Of a stretch of 64,000 nt of DNA, positions 35,205-48,179 are shown piece by piece. The notes beneath the pieces were generated by a model. It worked only from the letters and a program-made list of their open reading frames with translations, was not told the origin of the DNA and ran no database searches. This DNA is from Daucus carota subsp. sativus (Eukaryota; Streptophyta; Magnoliopsida; Apiales; Apiaceae): positions 28,855,598 to 28,919,597 of the forward strand of contig NC_030385.2 in NCBI RefSeq assembly GCF_001625215.2. Direction: 5' to 3'. The stretch's first letter is position 1; each line of letters begins with the position of its first letter. Made by a program: the position numbers and the translations under genes.

Positions 35205-36998
35205 TTTAATTTAAACGACAAACTAACCATCAGTCAATTTAATTTCAAATATAAATAAATCATCCTAAAATCCAAATATAAACCGCAAATATTAACGATT
35301 GTTAATTTATTTTATTACACTGGTTCTTCAGCTTTAGGGGCTCACGGCCCTAAAGCCTCGACCCCTTTAGGGTTTAGGCTTGAGGGATTAGTGCCTGTAA
35401 ACCCTCCATCCTAAACCCTAACCGTTATATTCAAAAAAGAGAATATTAACACGAAAGATAATTGGTTCCATTATGGAAACAAAACATTAAAACAACACTA
35501 TGCTTATATGTTAATTTAGTTCTATAATTGATAAAAAATAGAATCCAAGATATAATCTCGAAAATAATTGGTTCCATCATGAAAGCAAAACATTAAAACA
35601 ACCCTATGCATATATGTTAATTTGATTCTATAGTAATTTCAAGTAGTATATTTTTACCTTAATAATTAGTAATTAAGAAGTGTTACTAGATATCCTAATT
35701 TCTTTGTAAACTAGAATAGCATTAGAAAAAATAGAAAATATTATTGCACTAAAAAATGTGGCTAAAATATATTAGCATTATAGTTTAGATCATATAATAC
35801 CAATATGATTCTGTGATGGAACCACTTAATTAAATTTGATTCTATAACAGAACCCACGCTCTTTTTAGTTCAACCAGTTTGATTCCACATGAAAATATGA
35901 AAAGAAACTAATCAAATGATAGCCAATATGGTATAGCAGATGCGGGCTAAATAGCAGCAAAACTGATGTTTTTTTTTTTTGCTAAAAGCAAAACTGATGT
36001 TGTTCTCACTGTTGCTGCTACTTTGTTCATATTTGTTCATATCTCATACGCCTCAGGCCCTCAGCTGCTTCTTCCTCAGGAGCTACACGAAACATTAAAC
36101 GAGTTGCTACTAAAATCATGTGATTAACCAAAATTAGATGTGTTCAACAACAGAGATTATAAAACTAGAAATGCAAATGAATCTTACTGTCTTACCTAGA
36201 CACACTGTCGAAGGGAAAAATCGACTCCATCAAATTTTGCAGGAGTCAATAAAACTATAAAAAATTAGTTATATACAAAATGATTAGATAGTCAAGGATA
36301 TGTGAAGACCCTATATAGGAAACCTGCTTGCATCTTTCAAAGGGATGCAAAAATAAGCAACTATAACACATTTTTTATATAAGCATCTAGCCTAAAAGCA
36401 GCGTAATATAACAAAACTTGATAATGTAGTCTGCATCAAGCATGTTGATAGCTGACAAGTGCTCGCATCAATAGATACAACATCTATAAAAATATATTTA
36501 CAGTATGGCTCTAAACACAATTTACACACACCTCACTACAGATACCTCCTCGCAATCAGACGGCTAGACATTAATTACCGTTAAGTCTTTCCAAATTAAG
36601 TCTAACGAAAAAACTTCTTATTTCAATTACAATTTACCATCAAATGGAAAAGTGATACAAGCAAATCAGACTACTAAGATAAATGATGGTCTGACTTAAG
36701 AACAAATTTGATAAAAAAAAAACTATCTCTTTGCATTCAAACATCTCTTTGTCATGATATATCACTTGCAATAAATTTACCTGACAATCTGTTGCTGCAC
36801 CACCAAGACTGAAGCTGGTCTGTTAATTTCCGCAGATGCCAAAATGTCACCTACTGCCCCCTAGCTCTGGTATATCATTCCATTGCGACAGACCTGCTAA
36901 GAGCGGTGAATGCTCTCCTGTGGTGTCTGAGTGTCTCCCAACCAGTATCAAATCAAAGGAATCCACCATTGAATTCACTATCAGAGCAGTCTCTCCGC
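35205..36998. other. Continuation of the palindrome-rich host block
   Basis: No gene recognised. Copies of the dispersed palindrome recur ('ggttccattatggaaac' near 35464, 'gattctgtgatggaacc' near 35806). A telomere-like foldback (cctttagggtttagg / cctaaaccctaacc) lies at 35368-35421. Confidence 0.5.
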
Positions 36999-37139
36999 CA
37001 TCACTAGTAGTCTCTTCTCTATAAACTATATTGCTCTGTTTCCTCCATCACTAGTAGTCTCTTCTCTATAAACTATATTGCTCTGTTTCCTCCATCACTA
37101 GTAGTCTCTTCTCTATAAACTATATTGCTCTGTTTTCTG
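36999..37139. repeat. 47-bp tandem repeat, three copies
   Basis: Units begin at 36999, 37046 and 37093 with 'catcactagtagtctcttct' and are essentially identical, so the expansion is recent. The repeat lies at the 3' edge of the minus-strand frame 37073-37342. Confidence 0.95.
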
Positions 37140-37375
37140 CTCAGTATCTTTGTCTCCCTTAAGATTTCTCTGTCAAGAACAGCGTCCCAGTTCTCTTCAC
37201 TCACTTCAGAGGGAACAAGCCTAATGACACTCAACTGAATTCTATGTCGCGAAAGAGTGTGTCCAGAGGAAATCTTTTGACCCATTCCGTGATTGATTAT
37301 GAGTGGCGTGGCTTGGCCAACAAGTTCCACCAGGTTAAGCACATAGGTCTGTGTGGGAGCTTCTCTGGAACTTGA
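37073..37375 (-). pseudogene. Unrecognised coding remnant
   Basis: The minus-strand open frame extends upstream of 37342 and reads SSREAPTQTYVLNLVELVGQ, then ATPLIINHGMGQKISSGHTL and RLVPSEVSEENWDAVLDREI. The composition looks like a real conserved protein, and it ends in the 47-bp repeats. I cannot name the family. It sits in the palindrome-rich block, like the other gene pieces there. Confidence 0.4.
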
Positions 37376-37399
37376 AGCTTATAAAAGCTTCATAGCTGC

Positions 37400-39262
37400 T
37401 ATGGCATCATCAGATCTCTGGGAGCAGACCAATTTTGAGCTGGTAATTGTTAGGAGTGCTTAGAATGCTTCTTTTTTCATAGCCTCTATATATTCATGAG
37501 TAATCATACAGGCCTTTCATGGAGAGGTGTGCAGCTGCTGCTAGTAAAGGCCATCAACATCATTACTAAGGAAAAGGTTTCACCAAAGGAAAAGGTTTCA
37601 CTGTCTATATTCTAAAGAAGATGCAAGGAAATTAACATTTAATACAAACAACAAAAAAATTTATGAAGAGCACGGATTGGTCGAACTGCAACTTCCAAAT
37701 AAGGCAACCCTTGATTGATCTCATCTAACCTCGGCTCAGATTTCCCTATAAAATCACCTAAATTTTTAAATTTCTCTAAGCTAAACTTCAACGAATTCTT
37801 AGCAGCTATCAATTTTTAAAAAACAATACAAAACACCCTCCTTGATTCACAATACTTAAATAAAACCCCCCAACCATAAACAACCAAAAACCCACAAAAA
37901 TGACATTTTTACCATTTTTACCAACACGAATAGGAAAACTATCACCATTTCACCATCAACAACAACAGCCCCATCCAACAAACATGACATGTGACCCAGA
38001 TATATAAACTATTGACAATGCACAAACATCAAACCAAGGACCACAGTTAATAAGCGTGTCCCTAATCAAATCCATCTACATTATTTAATTAAATGTAGTA
38101 TTTTACTTTATCATCAATAGTATCAAACTTTGTGAGCAGGATTCCGTCTAAACTAAATATAATTATCATTCTGCAGTAGCATCAAAACTACAAATAGCAC
38201 AAATATGAATATACCGTAGAATCAAAATAACATATCGTAAGCATTTAAGCACAAAAATATGATTCTATAATAGAATCATTAAAAACAAGCATGATCTTAA
38301 TTAAAATCAACATTTATATATCATTCAACAATAGAATCGAAACTAAAAATAGTGTAATCATAATGCAATTAAATTATAATTTCTAGGTACGTAATCTATC
38401 AAGTGTCCACACTTAAAAAGTAGGCTCTCACATTTGCAGCCCCGTTTAAACTATAAATTATTCTACATTAGAACCATAAATTGTAGAACCTAAAACAAGA
38501 TATTAACAAATGGAGAGATTTATTAAAAATCATTCTAGAGGAACAACACACAATGAAAAAACGATTAATGCATATTGAAATTGAATGTTTTGATTCTATA
38601 ACAGAATCAAGCAAAATATGTATTCTAAAGAATATTTGTTAATCAAAATTTCAAATTGATGAACGTTCGCTAAATCGAACCTGACAACGACTGAAAGAAC
38701 CACAGAGCTGAACTTGATTGGACAAACACTGAGCTTGATTGGAGGAAGACGCCGTCCTGTATTTGCAATTACAATTGAATGATGAGAAAGCGAACGCACC
38801 ACATAGATTAACAAGATTAACAGGAGGGAGAGGTCCGGCGAGAGGTTGGTGAGAGATATCGGCGAGAGAGAGGTTCAGTGAGAGAGATCAGTCAGCGAGA
38901 TTGGAGAGAGAGATTCATTGTACGTATCTACGACCTATCAAATAATTATTTTTCAATAAAATTTTAACTTTTTTTATTATGGTTTAATATTAACCATAGG
39001 ATGTTATTTAGATCTAACAGCTGGGATTAATGGAGAGGGTTCTCCACGAAACTCCATATAAGATTAGTGGACAAATGTGACAAGTCAAATATGAATCAAC
39101 AGAGTGCATATAAATGACGACCAAGGTCCCAGGCATCCCCATTGCAGAATCAGATAATATAATTGATAAAATGGGGAGATGCTGCACTTTCAGCGTGTGA
39201 ATTATTATCAGAATGTAAACAACACATTTAAAACTAGACATTCAGTTTTTTTCTTAATGATA
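37400..39262. other. Palindrome-rich, no gene recognised
   Basis: Further copies of the palindrome ('gattctataatagaatc' near 38261, 'attctacattagaacc' near 38461). The stretch 38820-38930 is rich in GAGAGA and GGCGAGAG, like a plant 5' leader on the plus strand, but no frame follows. Confidence 0.45.
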
Positions 39263-39534
39263 CTAGCTTTATAACCCGTGCGAGGCACGTGCATGCTCTA
39301 AACATTTCTATATTTAAGTTTATGCGGTGTTTTTGTATGTTTTGAAAATGTAATGCAGAAACATGCAAAAAACATCTATCAAAGTGGATTAAAAAGGATC
39401 ACCACAAACCATTTGCCTGGATGATGCCTCCAAAAAGAAAATAAGCGGAGAACTGATGATATTATATATGTAACACTCCAGTCCCACATTGAGAAGAGTG
39501 GGAATATTTGTTCAGTTTATAAGCATAAGTATTA

Positions 39535-39785
39535 CTCCCTCTGTCCCATTTAATTCTATACGTTTCTTTTTAACTGCTCGACACGCATTTCAATGCTTTT
39601 ATAAAGTATAGTTCTGTAACTTATTTTTGAGATTTTCTTTTTCTGTATAAAAATATAACATCCAAACTTTAATTCAGAAAAGAAAAATTTTAAAAATAAA
39701 TTGCACAACTACACTTTGCAGGAGCATTAAAGTCCGTGCCGCGTCCCCGTCCCCCAATGTATACTACTCAGGGGGACGGAGGGAG
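39535..39785. mobile_element. Stowaway MITE
   Basis: The ends CTCCCTCTGTCCC and GGGACGGAGGGAG are inverted repeats with TA on each side (39533-39534 and 39786-39787). Length 251 bp. Confidence 0.93.
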
Positions 39786-39999
39786 TACTACTAATTGCAC
39801 CAACAAATCATGATCTTTTGGGGGCCTGTGGTGGGCTTGTAAATTACCCAAGTTGTTGCAATTGGGCCTGTTTATTTCGGCTTATTTTTGGATTTGGATT
39901 CGGATTTCGGGACTTGACCTGATTTTCGAAAAAGATTCGGGATTTGACCCGGTTGTCACAATATACTATACTATGAAATAAACTTATTGACAATTAAAC

Positions 40000-40800
40000 T
40001 CCAACTACACATTCATGCATATGAAAATTCATTGAACAGCTACTCATTATTGTAATACATGCATATGAAAATTTATGGAACAGCTACTCATTATTGTAAT
40101 TATGTGTGCATAGTCTTTTTGACAAAATAACTTGTTTAATCTATTAAGATATATGATAACTACTTTATATAAATTCTTTACTAATCATAACATATAATAA
40201 CAGTTGCTTAACTACATCATATCAATTCTTTGTTCATTCTTTGGTTTCAGTGCATTAACTTAATGAATTAGATAAATTCTTTAGTAATCATAACATATCA
40301 CTTAAGTTGCCTAACTACATTAGATCAATTCTTTACTGATCATAACATATAATTCAAGTTGCCTTAATCTTAACTAAATCAAATTAGCATGATCAGAACT
40401 TTTAACATTCATGCATGAAACCCTTAACATTCATGCATATGGAAATTCATAAAACAATTAGTCATTATTGTAATATTATGTGTGCATAGTCTTTTTGACA
40501 AGACACAGTAACTTAATTTATTCAAAAATACGATAACTACATTAGATAAATTCTTTACTAATCATAACATATAACTCGAGTTGTTTAACTCATTAGATCA
40601 ATTCTTTATAAATCATAACATATAACTCGAGTTGTCTGTAACTACCGTATAGTGGTTCACTCTTTGTTCAGAGTGCATTAGTTTGATGAATTAGATAAAT
40701 TCTAACTAATCATAACATATAACTCGAGTTGCTTAAAATCAATTCTTTACTAATCATAACCTATAACTTGAGTTGCCTAACCGTATATTGGTTCACTCTT
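40000..40800. repeat. Degenerate tandem repeats
   Basis: Recurring 'attcatgcatatg.aaattcat' and 'aattctttactaatcataac / atataactcgagttgc' units of roughly 50-80 bp, with at least eight copies of the latter between 40130 and 40765. Irregular spacing. Confidence 0.75.
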
Positions 40801-41083
40801 TGCTTTGAATGCACTAACTTGGTGAATTCCTCGCAAAGAATATTTTTATTTTGAATATGTAGTTATTCGTAATTAATAATGTATAATGATTGATGAAATG
40901 AATGATATTTATGAGTATTTTACAAATATTTTAAGGACACATTCATTCAAAAGTATTATTTTACAATAATGTATTACATATTATTATTAATAAATATTAT
41001 TCATGTATTTATTAGTAATTATCAATGTATAATAATTGATGAATTGATCTAATGTTAACTGAATTACTATTGTTAGTATTTGT

Positions 41084-42005
41084 AATAATTAATAACATAT
41101 ATTAAATATGTTGTTATTAGTAGTTAATAATGTATAATGATTTATGAGATGATCTAATAATAAATAAATTACTCTCTCTGTTTTTTTTTATTCGACGCTT
41201 TGACTTTGAGCACACACTTTTAAGTTCTTTGACCAGATAGTTAGAAATATTATTTTTTAAATTTTCTTTCTCTAAATAAAAATATATAACTAAAACTTTT
41301 ATTCACCAAAAAAATAAATTAAAAATAATAACTTTTGCTACCCGGTCAACTCATCTAAAGAAGTGTGCCTAAAATCAACACGTCAAATAGAAAAACCAGA
41401 GGGATCATTAGTATTTGCTACATACTCCCTCCGTCCCCCTGACGGTATATACATTGATGGACGCGGCACGGACTTTAATGCTCCTGCAAAGTGTAGTTGT
41501 GTAAAAAAAATTTATAAATTTTCTTTTTCTGAATTAAAATTTGGGATATAATTAATAACATATATTAAATATGTAGTATAGCAGTTAATAATGTATAATG
41601 ATTGATGAGATGATCAAATGATAAATAAATTACTCCCTCTGCTTTTTTTATTTGACGCTTTGACTTTGGGCATACTTTTAAGTGCTTTGACCCAGTAGTT
41701 AGAAATATTTTTTTAAAGTTTTCTTTCTTTGAATAAAAATATATAACTAAAACTTTTGTTCACAAAAAAATAACTTAAGAATAATAATTTTTACTACCCG
41801 ATCAATCATCTAAAGAAGTGTGCCAAAAGTAAAAAAAAAAACAAACAGAGAGATTATTAGTATTTGCGAGATACTCCGTCCGTCCCCCTGGATAGTACAA
41901 ACTGAGGGACGCGGACGTGAACTTGGCATGGCCTTTAATTCTCATGCAAGATGTAGTTGTGTGATTTTATTTAGGAAAAAAATCCTAAAAAATAAGTTAT
42001 GAAAC
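41084..42005. repeat. ~460-bp tandem duplication containing Stowaway-type ends
   Basis: Copy 1 (about 41084-41545) and copy 2 (about 41546-42005) share 'aataacatatattaaatatg', 'ttgacgctttgactttg'-like blocks and a second block beginning 'ctccctccgtccccctg' / 'ctccgtccgtccccctgg'. Each copy therefore carries pieces of two Stowaway-like MITEs. Confidence 0.75.
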
Positions 42006-42235
42006 TATATTTTACAAGTATTGAAATGCGTGTCAAGCAGTTGAAAATAAACATGGGTGTATTAATTAAGACATAATAATTAGATATAATCAATGACAGA
42101 TATTAGATATTTAGTTATTAGTAATTAATAATGTGTAATAAATTAAATGAAATAATTATTAGTGTAGATATTAATGAGGATATTAATGATTAAATTGGCT
42201 CACCAAAACTCATGTTGTAGTATTATATATACTAG

Positions 42236-43573
42236 CCTATAACCCGTGCGAAGCACGGGCGAACATATAATTTTAATTTGATTATTTATAAGCTTAATAT
42301 CATTTTATTAGTGTTTTTCATTAATTAAATAAAATGGTATTAAATTATATTAATCGATCGGTTATATTCACTTTTGAAAGTTTGTCTTGTACAATATTTT
42401 TTTCATATTATAAAATTTTAGTATAAACAATCAATTTTTTTCCATATGTGAATGTTTTCTTAATATTAATATATGACAATGTGGTTTTTAATTAATATTA
42501 CCTCATATTTTTCATATTTCATTACATAACACATGATACTATTGTATTTGAAAATTTTAGTTATATTAAAATATTGAACTAAATTTTTTAGTTATTCGAA
42601 AAAAATCCATTCATTTAAAAATTTTAGTTATTAAAATGTTTTTATTATCCATATGTGAATTTTTGGGTGATGCCTCCCTCCAGTGCAAGAGCTCTTTGTT
42701 ACTCTTTGTCAATAACTTTATTCTTGTTTGTCTAATGTGTGGAGAAAGTGAACATAGTAGAACTTGCAGGTCAGTGATGGGGAGTTTCAGGAGCAAAACT
42801 TGGGTTCATGCAGGTGGCTCGAACTTCTGCAATTGTTTTCATTAATTTTATTACTATTGAATAAGCAACTCGACTGTAATGTTCTTACGGATGACGTTGA
42901 ACACTTTGAAACTGCAGTTGTTTAAATTATTGTTATCTAGGAGAAGTCTTGTTTGAGATATTTTGTCATCTTCTGTATCTTGTTTACCAAAGTACATATA
43001 TCTGGACCTAGATTATATTTGCACAGAAAGTTTTATCATGTATGCAAACTTTGTTGGGCCTTATTTTCTTTTATTCTATATACCTAGTCCTTTGCATCAA
43101 TATTCAGAAACTCGGATCAACCTGTTTGGAGCAGCCATGTGTTTTATGTTGGACCTTGCTTGTATACATCCACTTTGCATAACAAGAGAGTAACATCAAA
43201 GTATGTTGCTAAAACAGCACCATGACAACAGCCATCTGACATGTTCTGTGGCAAAGCCTCAGGCATAAGATCAGCAATAGATGGGCTATTCATGTAGAAA
43301 AGATCCATATACCCCATGTTATATCAACTTGCATGTACATGTTGATTATATATATATATAGGTGTGATCGAATGACATAAGAAAATTAAAGCAAAGCACA
43401 GTTCATTCCTCTTGTAACTTTAATAACACATACTAAGTTTTAGAGCAGCCGAAGATATGTACAATTATTCCACACATTAAACTGGATAACTCTATTAAAA
43501 CTACTCTTACCAATAATAATAATATTAAGTGTCTAAATCACTTGCATTATAAGTCTTACTTAAGAAAATAATT
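42236..43573. other. 3' body of the composite Helitron, no gene recognised
   Basis: AT-rich at the 3' side. The plus-strand frame 42636-42845 and others look fortuitous. Confidence 0.35.
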
Positions 43574-43880
43574 TTAAAATAGATCTAAATAGAAGTCAAT
43601 GGATTGTGTAAGATAAGCCGAAAGACATCCCATGAGTAGAGCAACTTTACCCCGAAGACATGTAAATTCATCCATTTCATCTGGGTGTACGGGGTATCCA
43701 TCCGATTTATAATGATTGTCCTCATTTGAAAATTGAGCATTGCAGATAGGGGATCCACTTAACTTGTCGAATATTGTATCCGGATATATGTGTCCGCCGA
43801 TCTTTTTCAGAGATGCGGTACTAATATGGCTATGGCTGTCAAGTAACCAGCTGAAGTAGTCAAATAAAAGTCTGTGGAAC
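43574..43880 (-). pseudogene. Unrecognised coding remnant, possibly the MYB-CC C-terminus
   Basis: The minus-strand frame reads GGHIYPDTIFDKLSGSPICN, then FSNEDNHYKSDGYPVHPDEM. It lies on the same strand downstream of MYB-CC exons 2-3, and acidic/polar tails of this style occur at the C-termini of MYB-CC proteins. That assignment is a guess from position and composition. Confidence 0.3.
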
Positions 43881-44348
43881 TTAGTCAATAACAGTCCTTC
43901 ATGGCAGGACATTAGTTGGTTGTATATAGATATTTAGATAAGTCAGATTAGTTTAAATTTGAACCAGGATATGTGCTAATTATGCTATATCTATATTAAA
44001 CACAAAGTTTTATAAACAGAATTCAACTGAATGAATATAAACATACCAGTTTTCTTATAACTCTAATATCTCAGTACTCTTTTTGAAAGCTGTTTATCAA
44101 CCCTGCAACTAACAATCACAAGGTGACAAGAGATAACTTGTTAAGAAATGGAGCCAATATTACATTTAGAAGAGAAGCCACTTAATCCTAAAAAAGAGGA
44201 CGACTTATTTAAATCATAATTGAGAATTTATCATGGAAAACGCAGGAACCTAACATCTAATCGCAGAACTTCAGGCATGTGACTAAAATGTTGCCAACCA
44301 AACTACATTTAAGCATTAAAATATTACCTGCAACTGAAATGTGTGAAG

Positions 44349-44920
44349 TAGGGATGAGTAAAACCGAACCAAAAGTCGAAACCGGAACCGGAATCATCAA
44401 AAACCGTATGAAACCGCACCACTAAAAACTGAACCAATTAATAACCAAACCGAACCACTAATATGGTTACGGTTTGGTTTTAAATTTTTTAAAACCGAAT
44501 ACAAACCGAACCGAACCAAATAAAATTAATTATATATATATATTTTGAAATATGTTTATTAATATTTTAATTTAGTTTTATAGACTATCTTATAATTGTT
44601 CAATACATTATGGGTGTTTTGTTCTTCTTTTTCCTGCTTTTCTTTGTCACCATTTAAGTTTATATGCCTGCAACAGAAGTAAAAGTCCTAGAAGTGCTGC
44701 ACAGGCTACTTCAGTAAGCACATAATTCATTTGAGATACCTGTGGGGTTGTGAGGTTGCCATGCTCATGCATACTTTATTTTATATATCTAAATTATGTT
44801 AAATTATATCAATATTTATATATGGTATGGTTTTAGTTTTTAATTTTAGAAACCGAATTAATATGGTTACAGTGCAGTTTTTAGCCAAAACCGCACCGAA
44901 CCGCACCATGCTCATGCCTA
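44349..44920. mobile_element. hAT-type MITE with 8-bp TSD
   Basis: The ends are TAGGGATGAGTA and TACTCAT-type inverted TGCTCATGCCTA. An exact 8-bp duplication GTGTGAAG lies at 44341-44348 and 44921-44928. The interior is full of aaccgaacc/ggttcggt motifs. Length 572 bp. It resembles the 11408-12047 element in style and is nested in the composite Helitron. Confidence 0.93.
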
Positions 44921-44950
44921 GTGTGAAGGATGAAGTTTCGTACAATATCA

Positions 44951-45029
44951 AAAAATCTCAGGAACCACAAATTAACTCTAAACAACTCCAAAAATATGTC
45001 TAAAATATAGAATCAAAGTTACTCCAGCA
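44951..45029 (+). repeat. ~78-bp direct repeat, copy 1 (copy 2 at 48937-49015)
   Basis: 'atctcaggaaccacaaatt' through 'gttactccagca' is nearly identical in both places. Copy 2 lies directly upstream of MYB-CC exon 1 in its leader. Copy 1 lies between MYB-CC exon 3 and the hAT MITE. Confidence 0.9.
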
Positions 45030-47236
45030 CTAAAGGTTTTTTTAATCATTTTTATTATTATTAAGCCATCGCCTTTAATGCTATTTTCAGGCTCTCCTGT
45101 AATACAGACAGGACTTCGGATGTAAACGAGTTGTCTATCCATGTTCTTTGGATGATTAGGGATCTTCAGTTCTCTTATAGTGGTAAAGTAACCAAGCAAC
45201 TTGAAAAACATGAGTTCCAGGAGCACATACCCTCTTTCGCCATTCAGTTTTGATGTGTTCTCAGTCGTGCACATAGAATGCATATTGTAACGTCCATAGG
45301 AATCCCCTAGAAAATAAAAACAGATACAAATTAAACTGAGAAAAGTCCAGCTCCATAAAAGATATTAAAAATAAATGATGATGCAGAGGTAATGTGACAG
45401 GAACTTCTAGCCGACTGAACACAATAGGTAATTCAAACCAAAATTATCAGAACCTATTGCAAGTTTTCTTATTTTACTTCTGGAATATCTGAATTGCATT
45501 TCTTAATCATCTAATGGAGGTGTTTGATAATTCATTCATGTTTTTCCGCAAGCTGTACAAAACCCTATACTATGGTAAAGACTTACCACTGTTCTCAATG
45601 TTTTGCTCTACCGTATCCTGTTTCCTGGAAGCCTGCTGCCCGAGTCTGTATTTCTGCACACGGAAGGAATGAAGAACTTTCAGAACTTTGTCACATCAGA
45701 TTTTTATAAAAGGAAACAGGATTATAGTCTAAAACATATGAACATGTATACCTGCAAATGGCTCTTTAAATGGTACAATGTTAATCCCTTTAAGCCCATG
45801 AGTCTCAGCACTGACTTGGGAGTTGCTTCTGCATTACGGAGATACAATAATTAATCCACAGATTCAAAAGCCACAAGAAGTGGAATGGCTATTTTAATTT
45901 CAGGGCAACACTGATGAATCACAAAATCAATGAAATTTCTTGTTCTCAGTCATGTTATTCTTAAAAATTAGCAGAGTTCTTTGCATAAAACCCAACTGAT
46001 TTCAAATAATCAGTAAAAAGATTATTATTTTAGATTTCAGTACGTGTCATTTCAATTTCAGCTTCCGCCATGCGAGTAACACCATCAGTTCATCTGTACA
46101 TCAGTATATATACTTATCATCTCTCCTCCCCTAGCTTCTAATAATTTATCTATATAGTTGTGGGGAACAGATCATAACTAAGGGGAATCCAGCATGAGTC
46201 ACTTTTGGAGGGTAGAAATTAGAACAAAACATTACCTTGAGCAAGCTTACCTACTTACATATTGTTAATATACTCTATTTGATACAACAATTTACATTAG
46301 ACGAAGGGATCTAGGAATAACTCACAGAAAATCCAGAATCAGTTGATAACTTGATATTCCATAACATCTAATAGTCTGATATTCCTACAGCAATGCTCTA
46401 GTATAATTTTTTTACACAAGTCTCCGAAGTCGAGTGCTTCTGAAGATTCTCCAAAGAGATGCGTTTATCTGTTTATATAGACCCTTCTCCTTACATCACT
46501 TGCAACCTTCATGGTAAACAGAATACAGTAGAAATAGCCTTACATTGAGAATTCCAGTATGGGTTACCCCTTTTCTGGTGTTATTATTTGGAAAGAAAAA
46601 AAAAGGTTACAGTTTGTGGTGTGTCCTTATAATATTAATTACACAATACAAAATCAAGATATGTAGATATTATAAGCTAAACACACTACACTATAAGATT
46701 GTTCGTAAATGCCTGATGACCTTTTGAACCTTGGTACCAAGAACTCTGCCACCCAAACATATTTTCTTGCACTCACTTAAATATGTTACAACACAGCAAG
46801 CCATTAAAGCAAGTTCAATGCATAGCTATAATTGGTTGTATAACTATATTATAGAACTAAATTTGCAAAATCACCACTCCGTCTTATAAATGCATAAATG
46901 GATAGTTGGTCCTATATTTAGGACTAAAGATAACTATAGCCATCCTTGCCACATCATTTAACCAACTAAACTATGGAGGGAGAATGAATTCTAATCACTA
47001 TCAAAAAATGTTAAAATACACTTTGAAGTTTGAACGTAGTTGGTCCTATTTTAGAAGTCTCACATATGTTGGGAGGAAAAAAAGAAATAAATTATATCAA
47101 ATGGCAAGAATAAGCTTAATATATCAAAAAGGAAATGACTGGGTCCTTCAGGTCACTGCTAAAAGAAAGACCCAGTTTTACATGAGCCCAACACTCGAAC
47201 CACCCTGAGACACTTTCTAAGAGAACTTCAAATTAC

Positions 47237-47468
47237 CTGCGTGCAAAAGGACGCCGCAAAAGTACTCTTGGTGCATATTTCTTCTGCTTTTTGAGCCTAT
47301 ATTTTTCCTGCATGGAGATAGTAAGTCAACATTTAGCATTCTGTGCAAGATCACATGGTGTTTAAATTTTTATATTTATGGAAATAGATCACCTGTGAAA
47401 ATGATGTCTTCTTATCAAATGTTGCACTATTAGCAATAAGAGCTTCAACAATTTCATCACCAGTGCTG
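47237..47468 (-). pseudogene. TRM6: TRM6 (tRNA m1A58 methyltransferase subunit) fragment
   Basis: Two exons on the minus strand: 47393-47468 encodes TGDEIVEALIANSATFDKKT then SFSQ, and 47237-47307 encodes EKYRLKKQKKYAPRVLLRRP then FARR, with matching GT/AG borders. This is the conserved SxTFxxKTxFSQEKYxxKKxKKY region near the N-terminus of the plant non-catalytic subunit TRM6/Gcd10, which works with TRM61 in the nucleus on adenosine 58 of tRNA. Only about 49 residues are present. It lies within intron 1 of the MYB-CC remnant, downstream of the AHP piece on the same strand. The two exons carry no disabling change. Confidence 0.85.
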
Positions 47469-48179
47469 CTTTAGTAACAAGTCCTCATCTGACTATAATG
47501 AAACCAAAAAACATAGTAATCAGCATCACAATACACAATACATGCTACATTATCATGAAAAACTTCAACAAAATAATGGAAAACAACGCAAAATAAACCA
47601 GTGGTGCCATGAATAGAATGTTGTAGAATATATAATGTACTGATACAGGTTGCGATTTAAAATATTTTAACATTAAAAGTTTGGTCGGTTGGTACTTGGA
47701 TCGAAATACAGGCATATATATACTTGGGCCGAAATACGGGTCAATCTATATAATAAATTACTTTTTTTAACTAATCTTTTTTAAATTTTCTAAATTAAAA
47801 AACTCAGTTTTCAAAAATAACTTCGGGCAAAATAGTAATTATCTTTTTAACTAAAACACATTATCTTTTTCAATTTTTCTAACACAGGGGACATATATAT
47901 ATATATACATATAATATTATTATATATAATTGTTAATAAATAACCGATAATATTTTTCAACCAATATACACTAACATTATTTTTAATTACTTGGTCTCAC
48001 TTTAAAAGTAATATTACGTGCTCAAGATAGAACCAATGCTTCCAGTGATCTAGTATCTAACATATCTTTCAAATTTCACTGCATACACCATCAACCACAC
48101 ATCAGAGTATCTTAATTGTACCTATAAATCAAGGTTTGGTAATTGAAATTTCTCACATGTTAATAAGAAATGATGGTAC

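Larger units (their letters stand above)
39263..42231 (-). mobile_element. Helitron 3, minus strand, same family as Helitron 1
   Basis: The 3' end at 39263 has hairpin GCACGTGCCTCGCACGGGT (one stem mismatch), TATAAAG and CTAG|T. The 5' end at 42231 reads TATATATAATACTACAACAT on the minus strand, matching the 5' end of Helitron 1 (TCTATATAATATTGCAACAT) with TA in place of the terminal TC. No genes inside; only MITEs and tandem repeats. The composite Helitron 42232-54542 is inserted exactly at its 5' tip. Confidence 0.7.

Noticed and set aside
37073..37375. Naming the minus-strand frame as a known family
   Set aside because: It looks conserved but I could not match it; naming it would be a guess.
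39470..39520. 'tgtaacactccagtcccacatt' as an LTR start
   Set aside because: No second LTR, target duplication or retroelement coding sequence nearby.
39940..40000. Possible Helitron 5' end ('atatactatactatgaaat' near 39960)
   Set aside because: Resembles a Helitron tip but lies inside Helitron 3, with no matching 3' end on that strand.
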